From Sarcocystis neurona (lineage: Eukaryota; Apicomplexa; Conoidasida; Eucoccidiorida; Sarcocystidae): DNA of 64,000 nucleotides. The notes below the pieces were generated by a model that saw only the letters and a list, made by a program, of their open reading frames with translations, had not been told where the DNA came from and did not search any database. Numbering within the stretch: the stretch's first letter is position 1; every line of letters starts with the position of its first letter. Where the stretch lies: positions 2,756,050 through 2,820,049 of the forward strand of contig KL647294.1 in assembly GCA_000727475.1 (NCBI GenBank), in the 5' to 3' direction. Position numbers and translations under genes: made by a program. Of this stretch, positions 42,635-54,500 are shown one piece after another.

Positions 42635-43195
42635 TTGCAGCAGCAGCCGCAGCAGCAGCAGCAGCGGTCGCAGGAGAGAAGCGCCACAGCGGAACGACGG
42701 AAGAGCGACCGAACGAAGAGGCTGACAACGGGGCGGGAAGTGAAACGGGAGCAACTGCTGCAGCAGTATTTGAAAGACGCAGCAGGAGGAGACACGCAGC
42801 AGGAGGACGAGACACGCAGCAGGAGGACGAGACGCGCAGCGGCAGCTGCAGGCGTATTCGCAGCAGAACAGCAGCAGCAGGAGCAATGGCTGCACACTGC
42901 AGAAAATGTGGGTGGAGAAAACTTGACAGGGGGGAGGGAAGTAGCGGAAGCAGCACGGCGGCGGCAGAAAAGGGCAGGCGAAGCAGCTTCCGGGAGCCAA
43001 GTGCGCCGCAACACCGCCAAACGCACCGCTAGTAGCTGCAGCGCCAGCAGCAGCGCTCCGGAGCTGCAGCAGCGACAGGCTGCAGACCTCGACGAAGCGG
43101 TGGCCGAGAGGAGGGAAAAGGCAGGACAAGACGGAGGAGGAGAAGAGAAGAAGGAGACGCAGCCTGAGCAGGTGCAGCTGCAGCAGTGTGTGTGA
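42635..43195 (+). CDS. Gln/Arg/Ala/Glu-rich hypothetical coding block
   Basis: The plus frame starts with poly-Gln, then KRLTTGREVKREQLLQQYLK, an internal near-repeat (DTQQEDETRSRR; DNA gacacgcagcaggaggacga occurs twice at 42790 and 42808), and a charged tail ending QPEQVQLQQCV with TGA at 43193. Probably an exon of the same gene as the preceding block. Function unknown. Confidence 0.4.
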   Translation: MQQQPQQQQQRSQERSATAERRKSDRTKRLTTGREVKREQLLQQYLKDAAGGDTQQEDETRSRRTRRAAAAAGVFAAEQQQQEQWLHTAENVGGENLTGGREVAEAARRRQKRAGEAASGSQVRRNTAKRTASSCSASSSAPELQQRQAADLDEAVAERREKAGQDGGGEEKKETQPEQVQLQQCV

Positions 43196-43428
43196 TGTAA
43201 CAGGAGATGCAGCCGCTTCTCGGGTAGGAGGGACGACGGGAGGGGACGACACACAGCAGCAGCAGCAGCAGATCTCTCGGTCCACGAAGCCCAGGCAGGA
43301 GCAGCAGCAGGGGCTCTCAAAATTTTGGTAACATCGCAGTGGAAGGAGACACTGTGGGAGGGGAAGTCCCTGGCAGGAGCAGAGAAAACCGTGAAGCATT
43401 CACTTCGTTACGGGAGACACTAGCGCAG

Positions 43429-43719
43429 CTAAGCGGAGAGGACAACAAGCCGTAGAATGGAAGGAAGATTTTCTGCTGTGGCCTTTCTGCAGCAGAAAAG
43501 CTCCGCTGACTCCCGCGGCATGTCCTGTGGAAATGCTGCAGCCGCTGTGCCTCGCGGCGTAGGTGGTGCTGCAGCTACTGAAGAAGAAAATGCGGCCCAG
43601 CCCTGCTGCTTGCGAAGTTTGCGCAGCTGGTAGAGAAGACGCTGCGGCTCCGAGGGAGATGAAAGACGACGGCTGTCGAGAAGGCGTCTCTGCTGCAACG
43701 GCGCGAGGGGCCGCGACAA
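43429..43719 (-). CDS. small hypothetical coding block
   Basis: The minus frame reads RRLSSPSEPQRLLYQLRKLR, then Ala/Pro-rich sequence, then ELFCCRKATAENLPSILRLV to a stop at 43429. Mixed composition favours it slightly over the plus frame on the same DNA. The phrase NLPSILRLVV resembles KLPSILRIVV read on the minus strand near 520 at the window's left end, which may be chance or a shared short motif. Confidence 0.25.
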   Translation of the reverse strand: MSRPLAPLQQRRLLDSRRLSSPSEPQRLLYQLRKLRKQQGWAAFSSSVAAAPPTPRGTAAAAFPQDMPRESAELFCCRKATAENLPSILRLVVLSA

Positions 43720-43849
43720 CGGGGAAAGGAAGCTGCTGCCTGGCCTTGATGCGCTACTGCGTCGCGGCGGACCGGCTACAGCCGGGTCGATACTCAGACA
43801 ATTTCCTATACACTAGCAGCAGGAGGATGCGTTGCAGCACCTAGACACG

Positions 43850-44516
43850 CGGGATGCAGACTTTTGCTACACAATCGAATGTTCTGCAGCAGGGATACTT
43901 CCACGTAGTTCCCTCGTACGGACTGTCTACACACACGGGACGCTGAGTCTTCCTGTCATATACGAATAAGCTGCAGCTGTCAACGCAGCTGCTGCGCGGT
44001 AGGCACAGACAAGATGCTGGGTCTTCCTACGCGAATCAATATAGACGAGAGCTGTACCGCACACACAGACCGTTACGGCTGAACTTGTTTGTGGGAGAGG
44101 ACGGAAGGGACATATCACGGAGGAGATGGCGAAGGAACGAACAGGCTGACGGCGTGCCGCGTTATAGGTGCGCGGGTGTAGCTAGTTACAGACCTCTCTC
44201 TCCGCGATGTGTAGACACATACATAATTGCTGGTGGTCTATTTCCCAGCTATATATATTTTACACACGTGCATGCATATGCGTATGTTTATTCAGAAGTG
44301 TAGACTACGTGTGACGCAGAGACAGAGAGAGAGAAAGAGAGAAAGGAGAGCGCGCTGCAGAGCAACAGCTGCGCAAAGTCATGTGAACACGTCAGCAGAG
44401 CTGTTCGTGAAGGCAGCACAGTTACCAAGGAGCGCAGAAGCGACGGATTCCCTATTTGCCGCAGATGGAAATTTAGAGGCACCATCAGCAGCCGCAGCCA
44501 AAGAGTTTGTATTGCA

Positions 44517-44547
<31 letters not shown>

Positions 44548-47500
44548 TATGCTGTGCCTCTGCGTATGTGTGTGTGAATAGTGTTTGCAGAGGAGTTTGT
44601 ATTCATTTATATATATATAGATATACATGTATATCTACGTCCTCGGTGTGGATGATGTTTGCAAGAAGTTTTTGCAGAAAGAGGCCTCTGTAATCCGCAG
44701 TGCAGGGAGGTCCTGAGCAGAAGAACGCAGAAAGTGAACGAAACATAGTTACGTAGATCCTCATACAGAGGGAAGACGGAAGGGGCGCTGGAGGTGTGTA
44801 AATTATGTGGAGTGACGAAGGGAGTATTACCAGGAAACAGATGAGAAGCCACTCATAGAGGGGGGAAGGAGAGACACGGGGAAGAGAAGAGCGCCAGGAA
44901 GACGTCCCCGCTGCGAAGAGTGTCGGAGAAACTCAACGGCAGCAGCGAAGAAGACAAACAGCTGCAGCAGCGAATGTGTCAGCGGCAGCAGCAGTCCAAC
45001 GACCGCTGACCACGTGACAACCAGTGACAGTGGTCTCGTCAGAGTGACATCTGCACCCGTGATCAAAGGAAAAGGCGAAGGGTGGAGGCCAGAAAGTGCT
45101 GCGGGCGGTGGCGGCGGCCGCTGTTGTCTCCCGCGGGGAGAGCTGCGGTGTACGTACACCTGAAAAATGGCACTGCTCCTCCTCCACAACAAAGCGAAAC
45201 TACGGTTGAGGTCGGGAAAGAAGAAACAAGAAGAGCTGTGATTGGCCGAGACACGAATTCCCCTGCGCATGCAAGTGCATCAACTACTGCTCGGCGGTCT
45301 CGACGCGTGTGCGCCTCGTCACCCGACAGTGGCAGCCGTCAGCAGCACGAGCAGCGCGCGGTTCCGGCGCGTCAAAAAAAGAATAGCGGCAGAAGCAGCA
45401 GAACAGACAGACCGCCAGACACACAAGCGTGCTGCGGGATAAAACGTAGACAAACGTGAAAATTCAAATGGTGCTTTATTTGTAGGCAATGACAGACAGC
45501 GCGGCAAAGGTTCAAAACCGCTGAAGCCGTTAAATAGCTCTGTTGTTATTCTTTGCATGGAGTGCATGCAGTCTAGTAAACTTCGGATGTTTAAGGAAGT
45601 CCGCGCCATGTCCATCGCTGTGTTGCTGTGTTCCTGCTTCTCTTGTATTGCTACTACAACAAGTGCCGTTGCCGTTGCTGCTGCTTCAGCGGTTGTCAGT
45701 GCTGCTAGGACGGCTGCTGCCGTCGTCTATACGTTCGCCACTGCCGCTGATGCTCCGCTATCCCTGCTCGTGCTGTCAATAGGATGCTGCCTACGCAGGA
45801 GCGCCCTGCGCCACTACTGCCGCTGTAAGACGTGCTGCACCCTTGTATTTCCCGAACTACGTGGAATCGTATACAAGTTCTTCTTGTGAGAAGGCGTCTG
45901 CGTCTGCTTCAGCAGCCGAATTATCCTGCTGCCAGCAATGGCTAGGTCTCGCACGTGCAGTCGCCAGGAACCTCCCTGCTGCTGGAGACAACCGACGTGC
46001 CCGAACCGTCAGTAGCAGCGCAGCAGAGTTGTTACTACGGTAACAAACTGGCAACGCTTGTGGTTTGCAGATCGCGTTCTGCTCGTGTGCATATATGGCA
46101 GAATACGCACACGTACGGAGTAGTGTACGCTCGATGTAAATCTGTGCTGAAAACTGTTTATGGTGACTGTATACCGGGAAAAAGAATTCTGTGCACACAT
46201 TAGTGCACGCGCGCTCAAAGCATTGTTCACCGATTAAGCGCACATGGGTTAAAATCATTACATATCTCCACTCCTTGCACGCACGGAACATAGGACCCTC
46301 ATGCACGACTGCAATCTCTGCATTCCTCGCATACAAAAAAAAAGGTGCATTTTTGGATGCATGGCAGTGAAACTTTCCCGCACCTACATCTGTACGTGTG
46401 TAGATTTCTTTCGCGTGCACCACTACTCAAGAAGAGACTGTCACCTACATGCGCAGTGTACGCAGATCTACCGACCTGTATGTGTTTGCTGTGTGCGCGT
46501 GCACTTCTTGTACACACAAAAAGGCCTGTATACATCGGAACAAAATGTAGACCTACGCCGCGTCTAAACCTACACATATCTACGTTTCAGGTGTACAGGA
46601 AACTTGCAGAGCTGTAGAGAACGGTTTAGTCGTCACAGGAAGGTACGTGCCCCTCGATGTCAATGTGCTACGGCAGAGTTTACGAGACCGTGTCGACAAG
46701 CATATACATGTGTCCAGATACGCTCACCGCTGTACTGCTGCCGTCTATCACCGCACGTAGAATACACACCGGCGCTTCCCTTGTTTACATGTGTATCGTC
46801 AGTAGACTGCCGTGGTCGTGTGTGTATACCTACATACTTATACATGGGTACGTCGCTACACTGTTGCAAACTCTCAACGAACATAAAAAAGAACCCCGTG
46901 ACTCCTGTTGGTCAGGGCACACAAAGGCCGAATGCGTTAGAAATCTTAGCGTTTGTCAACTGAAAGGGAAGTAGAAGCTGCTTTGATGAATGACTACGTT
47001 TTTCACTGCTGAAGTGAAAGCCTGGGTACTGCAAAAGAGCACCGCTACCACCGGAATCTAGAAGTTAGAGGTTGGTTCTGGTGGTCCCCGCTGCTCCTGC
47101 AACGGCAATCAAAGTGATACAGCCGTTGGCAGTGTCGCTGCTATTGCCGCTGCTTGTGCTGCTCGCGACGGTGCAGCATGCGATAATCTCACGAACTGTA
47201 AAGTCTGATAGAGATCGACCGTCCTTCTCGGTGCTGTGCTGTCTCTGGTGCGTCACTGAGGCTCTCACGATGAGTATAGATGTGGTGCAGAGGGAGGGCC
47301 TTGTGAGGCACCGCCTCCCTTCAGGCGAGACGCATAGAGTCTTGCCAGTGGAGAGTCTACAGAAATCCTAAGAAAGCTGCACACGAAGTCTTGCCAGTGG
47401 GGAGAGTCTAAAAAAAATCCTTAGAGGTGCGCTGCAGTAAGTGGTGCGGAGGAAGGTATTGGTTTCCATCTGTCTGTCTCGTCACTATTGAGCCACGAGG

Positions 47501-47640
47501 GCACCACGGTGTATACATACAAAGAGGAAGGGGCACCCGTGGACGTACTATATATATTCGTGTGTGTTTATTGCACGTGCAATGTAGGCGTAGCACCAAT
47601 CACTGCGCACATATCGGCTGCAAGGGAGCCGAAACGCCTG
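43850..47640. other. gene-poor stretch
   Basis: Contains (AGAGAG) and (TATATA) runs at about 44320 and 44515-44545, ordinary sequence, and short frames without motifs. One plus frame at 45600-45889 (Ala/Val/Cys-rich, signal-peptide-like start AMSIAVLLCSCFSC) could be a small secreted product but lacks support. I call no gene here. Confidence 0.4.
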
Positions 47641-47652
47641 AGCTGTTATGAG

Positions 47653-47653
<1 letters not shown>

Positions 47654-47693
<40 letters not shown>

Positions 47694-48162
47694 NNNNNNN
47701 NNNNNNNNNNNNNNNNNNNNNNNNNNNNNNNNNNNNNNNNNNNNNNNNNNNNNNNNNNNNNNNNNNNNNNNNNNNNNNNNNNNNNNNNNNNNNNNNNNNN
47801 NNNNNNNNNNNNNNNNNNNNNNNNNNNNNNNNNNNNNNNNNNNNNNNNNNNNNNNNNNNNNNNNNNNNNNNNNNNNNNNNNNNNNNNNNNNNNNNNNNNN
47901 NNNNNNNNNNNNNNNNNNNNNNNNNNNNNNNNNNNNNNNNNNNNNNNNNNNNNNNNNNNNNNNNNNNNNNNNNNNNNNNNNNNNNNNNNNNNNNNNNNNN
48001 NNNNNNNNNNNNNNNNNNNNNNNNNNNNNNNNNNNNNNNNNNNNNNNNNNNNNNNNNNNNNNNNNNNNNNNNNNNNNNNNNNNNNNNNNNNNNNNNNNNN
48101 NNNNNNNNNNNNNNNNNNNNNNNNNNNNNNNNNNNNNNNNNNNNNNNNGAGCTGTTATGTAG

Positions 48163-48204
<42 letters not shown>
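47654..48204. repeat. (TG)n microsatellite interrupted by an assembly gap
   Basis: A (GT)n run from about 47658 enters a 455-base N block (47694-48148). Another (GT)n run follows from about 48170 to 48204. The 20-odd bases before each GT run are nearly the same. Confidence 0.95.
47694..48148. other. assembly gap (455 N)
   Basis: Undetermined bases. Frames drawn across it are meaningless. Confidence 1.
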
Positions 48205-48207
<3 letters not shown>

Positions 48208-48209
48208 TT

Positions 48210-51200
48210 ACACAAGGGTATGTGACCATCCACAAGCTGCTATCTACCAGCATCTCCTCTTTTCCCTCCGAATAGTCACGGATACCCACACACTCGTACA
48301 CACGCTTGTTAGTGCGCTTACGTCGACATCGACGATACGTGCGTTACGGACAAATCTGGCAGCTTTCGGTTGAGAGATAACACCTTGTGACTTGTGTTCT
48401 GCCGCAGCACGAATGGACATTCATGTCCCCAGTGTACGTGTACACACGCATAGGTACCTATGTGAACATACGTGGATTTGAACGCACAGACACAGACACA
48501 CACGCACACACGTCTGCGTCCACGCGGACGGAGAGAGAACGACTGAGATACGATAGAAAGAGAAGGAGACTTGGAAACAAATAGATGCGCGCAAGTCAAG
48601 AAGAGCGTCAACAAAACCAATCACTCTGTGTATACATGTCTTCGTAAACAGTATATCTTGTGTAGGGGCGTTATTTGTCGTGCCACCTTCAGCCGCAACT
48701 GTGTCCAGACGTGGACGCAGACCCACACGCAGCAACAGTCCCTCTCCTATTCCTTTCCCTTTGTTCGTGTTGGCGGGGAGCTGTAGAGTCCACTTCGCCG
48801 TCCTACAGTAGTATGGAATACCTACACACGTATACGAAACGTGTGAGAGAATATTATGTGTAATTTTCACACGTAGTTTTACATACTTTACGCGCAGGAA
48901 ACAGCGACGCGAAGCGCTATTGTCTAGCATTGCACCTGCCCTTCACAACTGTGTAGGATTGACTGGTACACTGGCAACTTCGTGTCCGCCAAACTCAACA
49001 GTCGTTTTCGTTGCGCGGGCATTTCATTACGGCTCTTCCTCCCTGTCCAAGCGAGCAGCGTCACTCTTACAAACATCCACGGATGCGGGGCGCAGACGAG
49101 AGGAGACGACGAATATAAAGCAGCAGCGGACTGAAGAAAGGAGTGCTGCTCTGTCTTCTGGGAAAACCGCTGCTTTCTCCGACTGGTTGAACGGCAGCAA
49201 TCTAATTTTTGCCGTGCACATCGAAATGGCGGAGGGGACACCGGCTGCCCGGCTGTGTGTGCGATGGATATCTTGTTACACATTTGGGCGGCAGAATTCG
49301 GACAATGCCTACCGTATGCGTAAGCTTGACTGGGAGTGCCTTGCCGTGTGCACGCATTTATAGCTTCTCCCTACCTTCACAGAAACGCGCCTGTGGGCAG
49401 TACAGGAGAATAAACAAATACGTTAACGTGCACGCCTCCACCGCAGGTGGTTAGTCTCGAGCGCATGCGTTGCAGCTACGCACCGAGCTGCGCTGGCTCA
49501 GTTTTTTTATTGAGACGCACAGTTTAATTTCACCGTTTGCGCATGCGCCGGCGGTCCGATGCTGCTGCAGCTTTTTTTTGTGCGGGCAGCGACAGCAGCA
49601 CAGGGGACCCGCTGTTGCCGCCGTGGTGGCGGGGTTGGGCGTGCTAACTGCACTCACTGATGTGTTTGTTGTACTCTGTAGAAAATTAAAACTGCTGCGG
49701 CTGGTGTTGTTCTTTCCCATCCCGGCGCCAGCGGGAAACGCAGCAGTGAGCCGCCAGTCGTACTGTTGTTGATCCTTTTACGAGGTAGCACCTGGTATGG
49801 CGGGACGGAAACAGCAAGGGCTTTTGTCGTCAGACGCCGAAGTTGTAGCAGGTCGCCGTCTCGGTGTTTGAATTCATTCATATTGCCCTTTTGGTTTCGT
49901 CACCCGTAGTTGTTTTTCAGTGTAGGTGTTGGTCAGTTTCTGTCATTTGCGGCTACTGGGTAGAAGATGCTGTGCGGCCGAGTCGTGTGTAGGAGGCTGC
50001 TATAGATTCTGCCTGGGTACTGTGGATGCTTGCGCGGGCGCTCGTGGTGATTTTTTCTTGTTGTCAGGTATTGGGCAACTTTTGCTCAGTCTCAGCCGTG
50101 AGCAATGTGGCCGCCCCTTTGTTTAATACGCTGCCGCCCCGAACTTCAGGACGATGTCTCGAGGCTGTCTCTATGCGCTCTTGCCCCGGCGTATATAGCA
50201 GCAGCAGCAGTAGTGGCTACTAGGCGTACCTGGGGCTAGTGTGAAAAGTGCCGTTGCTACTTTTTTTGTACTGGAACAGGGGATTTATGTCGTCTTTAGT
50301 TTTTTTGCCGTGATGTCTCCGTCGACGGGAAGTGACCACCGCCTGCGTTTCTGCCTCTTCCGCGCGCGCGTTCGAGGAGCCCCTCCTTGCGGGGCCGGCA
50401 GACTCGGGGCCCCATTTGTGGGGAAAACGCAGTCTCATTTTTGTTGAGTACCACCGGAGCATTTTCCAGATTAGAACCCACGGGACTTTGTTGCGGTAGA
50501 GGAATGATTCGTGCGGAACTCATGGACGTCGCGATTTTTATGCGTTTCCGCTCCCTCTGTACTGCCACAACGTACGAGTGAAATGGTCACCTTTCATTCC
50601 GGTAGAAGTGTGGCTTGCACTTGACGGCTGCGAAATTCGCAGTAATCGGCGGTACCGTGTCAGTCGTTCAAATGGAAGAAGTGAATTTTGTTCGACTTGC
50701 GCTGAAAACCTGTCTCTTCAACGCCTTTGCATATGGGCATGGGCACGCAGCGCATTCTAGGCCGCAGTTGGTGCGGCCTCTGCCTTGCTCGTGCAGCAGA
50801 CTGTAGTGGCGCGTTAACCTTCCTTTTTTCCAGTTGTTCGTGTACGGGAGTCGCAGTCTCGGCTTAATGCACTCTTCTCCGTCCTTGTCCTAGATGCGCC
50901 GGCGGCGCGCGTCCAAGTTGCCGCTGCTTCAGCAGCACTACCGCACCTTGGGACGCATACTCTGCGCCCAGCATTTTTCCTGTGAACGCAGGTAGGGTTA
51001 CGAGTAGCCAGAACAGTCCTGGCGGCAGACGGCACTTTTTCTTTAGAGCTGCTGCTACAGCAGTCTCGCTTTTCCCCCCGCACCGGCTGCCAGTAGTGCA
51101 CCGAGGTGGGAGCCGGGGTAATATTGCTGTTGTTTGCGCCCAAGTTGACAACGGGCGATGGTGGTGCCGCAGTGGATGGCCAGTGTGGCGCTGCTAGTGA

Positions 51201-51500
51201 TGACGGTTCCAGCGAGTTGCTGGCCCTGCCGGAAGCGGCTTTGTCTCTGATTTTGCTGAAAATAGCACACAGCGTTTGACAGGAGAACATGGCGGGTTCT
51301 GCACTTGTATGACTGTCACTTGTCGCTTTACGTTTTCCGGCCGGCTTATACACAGATCCGGTCAGTGAGACGCAAGTACGTAAACTCGCCACATAGAGGG
51401 ATGCCTCCGTTTTTTTGTTCTTATCCCTTTTTGTACGTATGTACGTTTGTATACGTGTTATAGTGTCGTGCCACCCTGAGGTTCTGCTGGCAGCTGAGAA
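48210..51500. other. gene-poor stretch upstream of the lipase gene
   Basis: Ordinary composition with few repeats and no recognisable domain on either strand. A signal-peptide exon for the downstream lipase might lie here, but I could not identify one with confidence. Confidence 0.4.
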
Positions 51501-51502
51501 AC

Positions 51503-54500
51503 ATGCAGCGATGTGTGCGTGGCCGCGGGCAACAGCGTCAGCCGCTGGTGGTGCAGCAGGTGCCGCCGCCTGCGGTTGTTCGAGAGACGCGTGCAGCGGT
51601 TCTTTCTTTTGCGGAGCTGAGCAGCAGCAGCGACTGCAGCAGAGTCGGGAACAGCAACAGCAGGGACAAGTGGTCCGCCAGCAGCGCCGAGGCCAACAGC
51701 GGCAGGCGGAGCTTCAAAGGCAGCAGCAGACTGAGCTGCTGCAACAAACGCAGCAGTCGCAGCAGCAGTTGTCTCGACGTTGGTACCTACGCAGGCAGAG
51801 GCAGCAGCAGCTGCTGCGCCTCCCCAGTCTCTGCAGGCGTTGAGGCACTGCGGTGCGTGTCCGCTCCGGAGGTTCGCGGTCACTTGTCGAACAGGCAGGA
51901 CCAGAACCGGCAGCAGTATCTGCAGCTCTCGTGTGAGCAGCAGGAGCAGCAGCTAGACAGCGTGCTGCAGCAGGGAAGTGCACAGGATCCGGAGAGCGTA
52001 CAGCAGCCGGAGAACGTGGTCGAGAGCGAAGCCAACAAGCAGCTGCGCAGTACGCAGCTGCAGTCCTTCCAAGCGTGTGCGGTGGTGGGAGCAGCAGGGG
52101 ACGCGGCCGCACTTCGGCGACGGCGGTCGGTGAGCAGCTGCAGCAGCAGCAGCAGAAATCAAGACGACGAGAAACAGACGACGAGCAGGCGCAGGACCAG
52201 AACAGTTGCAGGCGGGCTGCTGACCTTCAGGAGAAGCGGCAGCGGCAGCAATAACGGTGAGGTCCGGGAAAAAGCTGCATGCGAAGACGAGGAGGGCAAG
52301 GGCTGCACCGATGGAGAGACGCGTGGTAGGCAGCACGAGACAACAAGACAGGCAGAAACAGTGATCGCGACAGACAGGGAGACGCAGTCTGAGCAGCATG
52401 GAGGACGGGCAGCAGCAAACAGAGAGACAAAAGCAGAAGAAGTGGAAGGGACGCTGCAAGCGAAGGCAGACCAGGTGGAGTCCGGGTCGCTGTCTGCGTG
52501 TCTTGCTTCGTCCCAGCAGTGGGTCAGGCCCTTCTTACGACAGGCTACAGTCTACGGGCTCCGTCATCTGCTCCTGCGGCTGCTGCAGCTGCAGCGGCGT
52601 GCGTTTCTTTCTTCTTGCCTGGATCCGACGCAGCGCGTCACACACCTGCTCTCCCATGGCCGCTTGAAAGCCGAGCGACACACTGTATGTACAGCCGACG
52701 GCTATCAACTTTTCTTCTATCGTCTGCGGAGAGTTTGTCGTCACTGCTGCTGCTGCGGCATCGGCGTCCCACCGGCAGCCGCGAGTCGCCTCCGAAGCAG
52801 CAGCAGCGGTGCTGCTGATATTCAGGAAGCGGGCAAAGAGGTGGAGCACTGCAGCAGTCGCAGCAGCTTCCCATGTGGCAGAGCGCATGGCGTCGACAGC
52901 TGCTGTGCGTGCGTCCACATCGAAGACAGCAGCAGCAGCCGCGGCAGCAGTCACTCGGACGCGCCCACAGGCAGTGCTTCGGCTTCTGCTCCTGCCGGTG
53001 GAGCGTCTGGGAGGCCAGCTGAGAGAAGTGCTGCTGCTGCTGCTGGAGCTGGGCTCCCGTCCGAAGCGGTGTGTCCTTGCTGCGCCGGCGCCGCACAGGG
53101 GACTGACGCAGGCGAAAGCGGCAGCTGTCGGCGCGGTCCCGAAAGCTGTCAGCGGTATTGCTGCTGTTGCCGCAACAGCGTGGAAGAAAATGTAGGGGGA
53201 CTACCAGGCGGAAATATTGCTTCTCGGCCTAGAGTGCGGAGCGCGTGCACACCTCCTCCTCCGGCGTCACCGGGAGATACGGCTGCGCGCAGCACATGCA
53301 GCAGCAGCAGAAGCAACAGTCCCAGCTGTCGCATGGTTGCGACCTGCAGCAGCAAGGGGGAGAAAGCAGCAGGCCGCTGCTCTCCACGAGCGACGACAGG
53401 AGAACGGAGGCGGACATCTAGCTCAGTAGCAGCTGCTGCAGCACACGCGCGTGAGCAGCAGCAGCAGCAGCGGGGGGAGGAGAAGCGACAGCCGTGGAGA
53501 GGATCAGACCAAGCCGAAGAGAGAGCTGGTTTTGGCGGCAGTGGCGATGAGAGCCAGCCGCATGCGGCGGTCCAACAGCAGCACCAACAAGAAGGGGTCA
53601 ATGTTGCGAGCGAAGACCGGTGGGCAGAAGAGGCAGCAGCAGCAGAGGAAGGAGGTGCAGGAACAGTCGCAGGTGAGCGTACACCAGGCGCTGCGGGACT
53701 TGCCACCGCAGCAGCACACTGGCGCGCAGCAGCCGCGGCAGCAGATGAGGACACACCGGGAGGCACAGCAGCGCAGGTGCCAGAGGGAGCCGCATGGACT
53801 TCAGAGCCGGTAACAACAGCGGACGCAGCACCAGCAGCAAAGTCAGCAACAACGGCAGGATCGACACCAACGAACGAAACTGCAGAGGCGCACGGATGGT
53901 GGCGAGAAAGAGTGAGAGAAGCAAGTGCGTTCGCTTTCCATCGAAGAAGCAGCCACGTGGGTAGGTCTGCCGAGTATGGGCCGGCCGTGCTGATGCAACA
54001 CGGGCTGCTGGAGTCGTCTTTGAACTGGGTCAGCGGTGGCTGCGGTTCTCTGGCTTTTATGTTGGCGTATGAAGGCTGCGACGTGTGGCTTGGGAATAAC
54101 AGAGGCAACGAGTACACGCGCTTGTTGCCTGCGAAGGCCAAGCAACAGCAGCAGCAGCACCGCTGCAAAGCCTTGCAGAGCTGCCCCTGCCGCTGTCTCC
54201 CCTGCCGCTCCTCGGCCTCACCTGCACTCCGCAGAGAAGACGCTGCTGGCGCATCCAGCAGCACAGCCGCAGCAGCAAGAGCAGGCGACACAACAGCAGC
54301 ACCGGATGACCCAGCAGGAGCAGGAGACAGCCCGGCAGCGGCACTCGGAGGAAGAACAAGCACAGGAGTAGAACCAGCAGCAGTGGAGGAGGCGCCCCGC
54401 TGTAGAGGGGGAAACGGCGACATGGCGCCGAGGCCCACAACAGTGAGAGACGGCGTACGCGGTGATAACGAAGGAACGTCTACTGCAGCGTGTGTGACTG

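Noticed and set aside
42041..43399. 452-codon minus-strand Leu/Cys/Pro/Ser-rich frame
   Set aside because: Composition is that of antisense CAG/GAA-rich DNA; the plus frames show charged protein-like sequence instead.
47646..48373. Long frames across the gap
   Set aside because: They consist of N and GT repeats.
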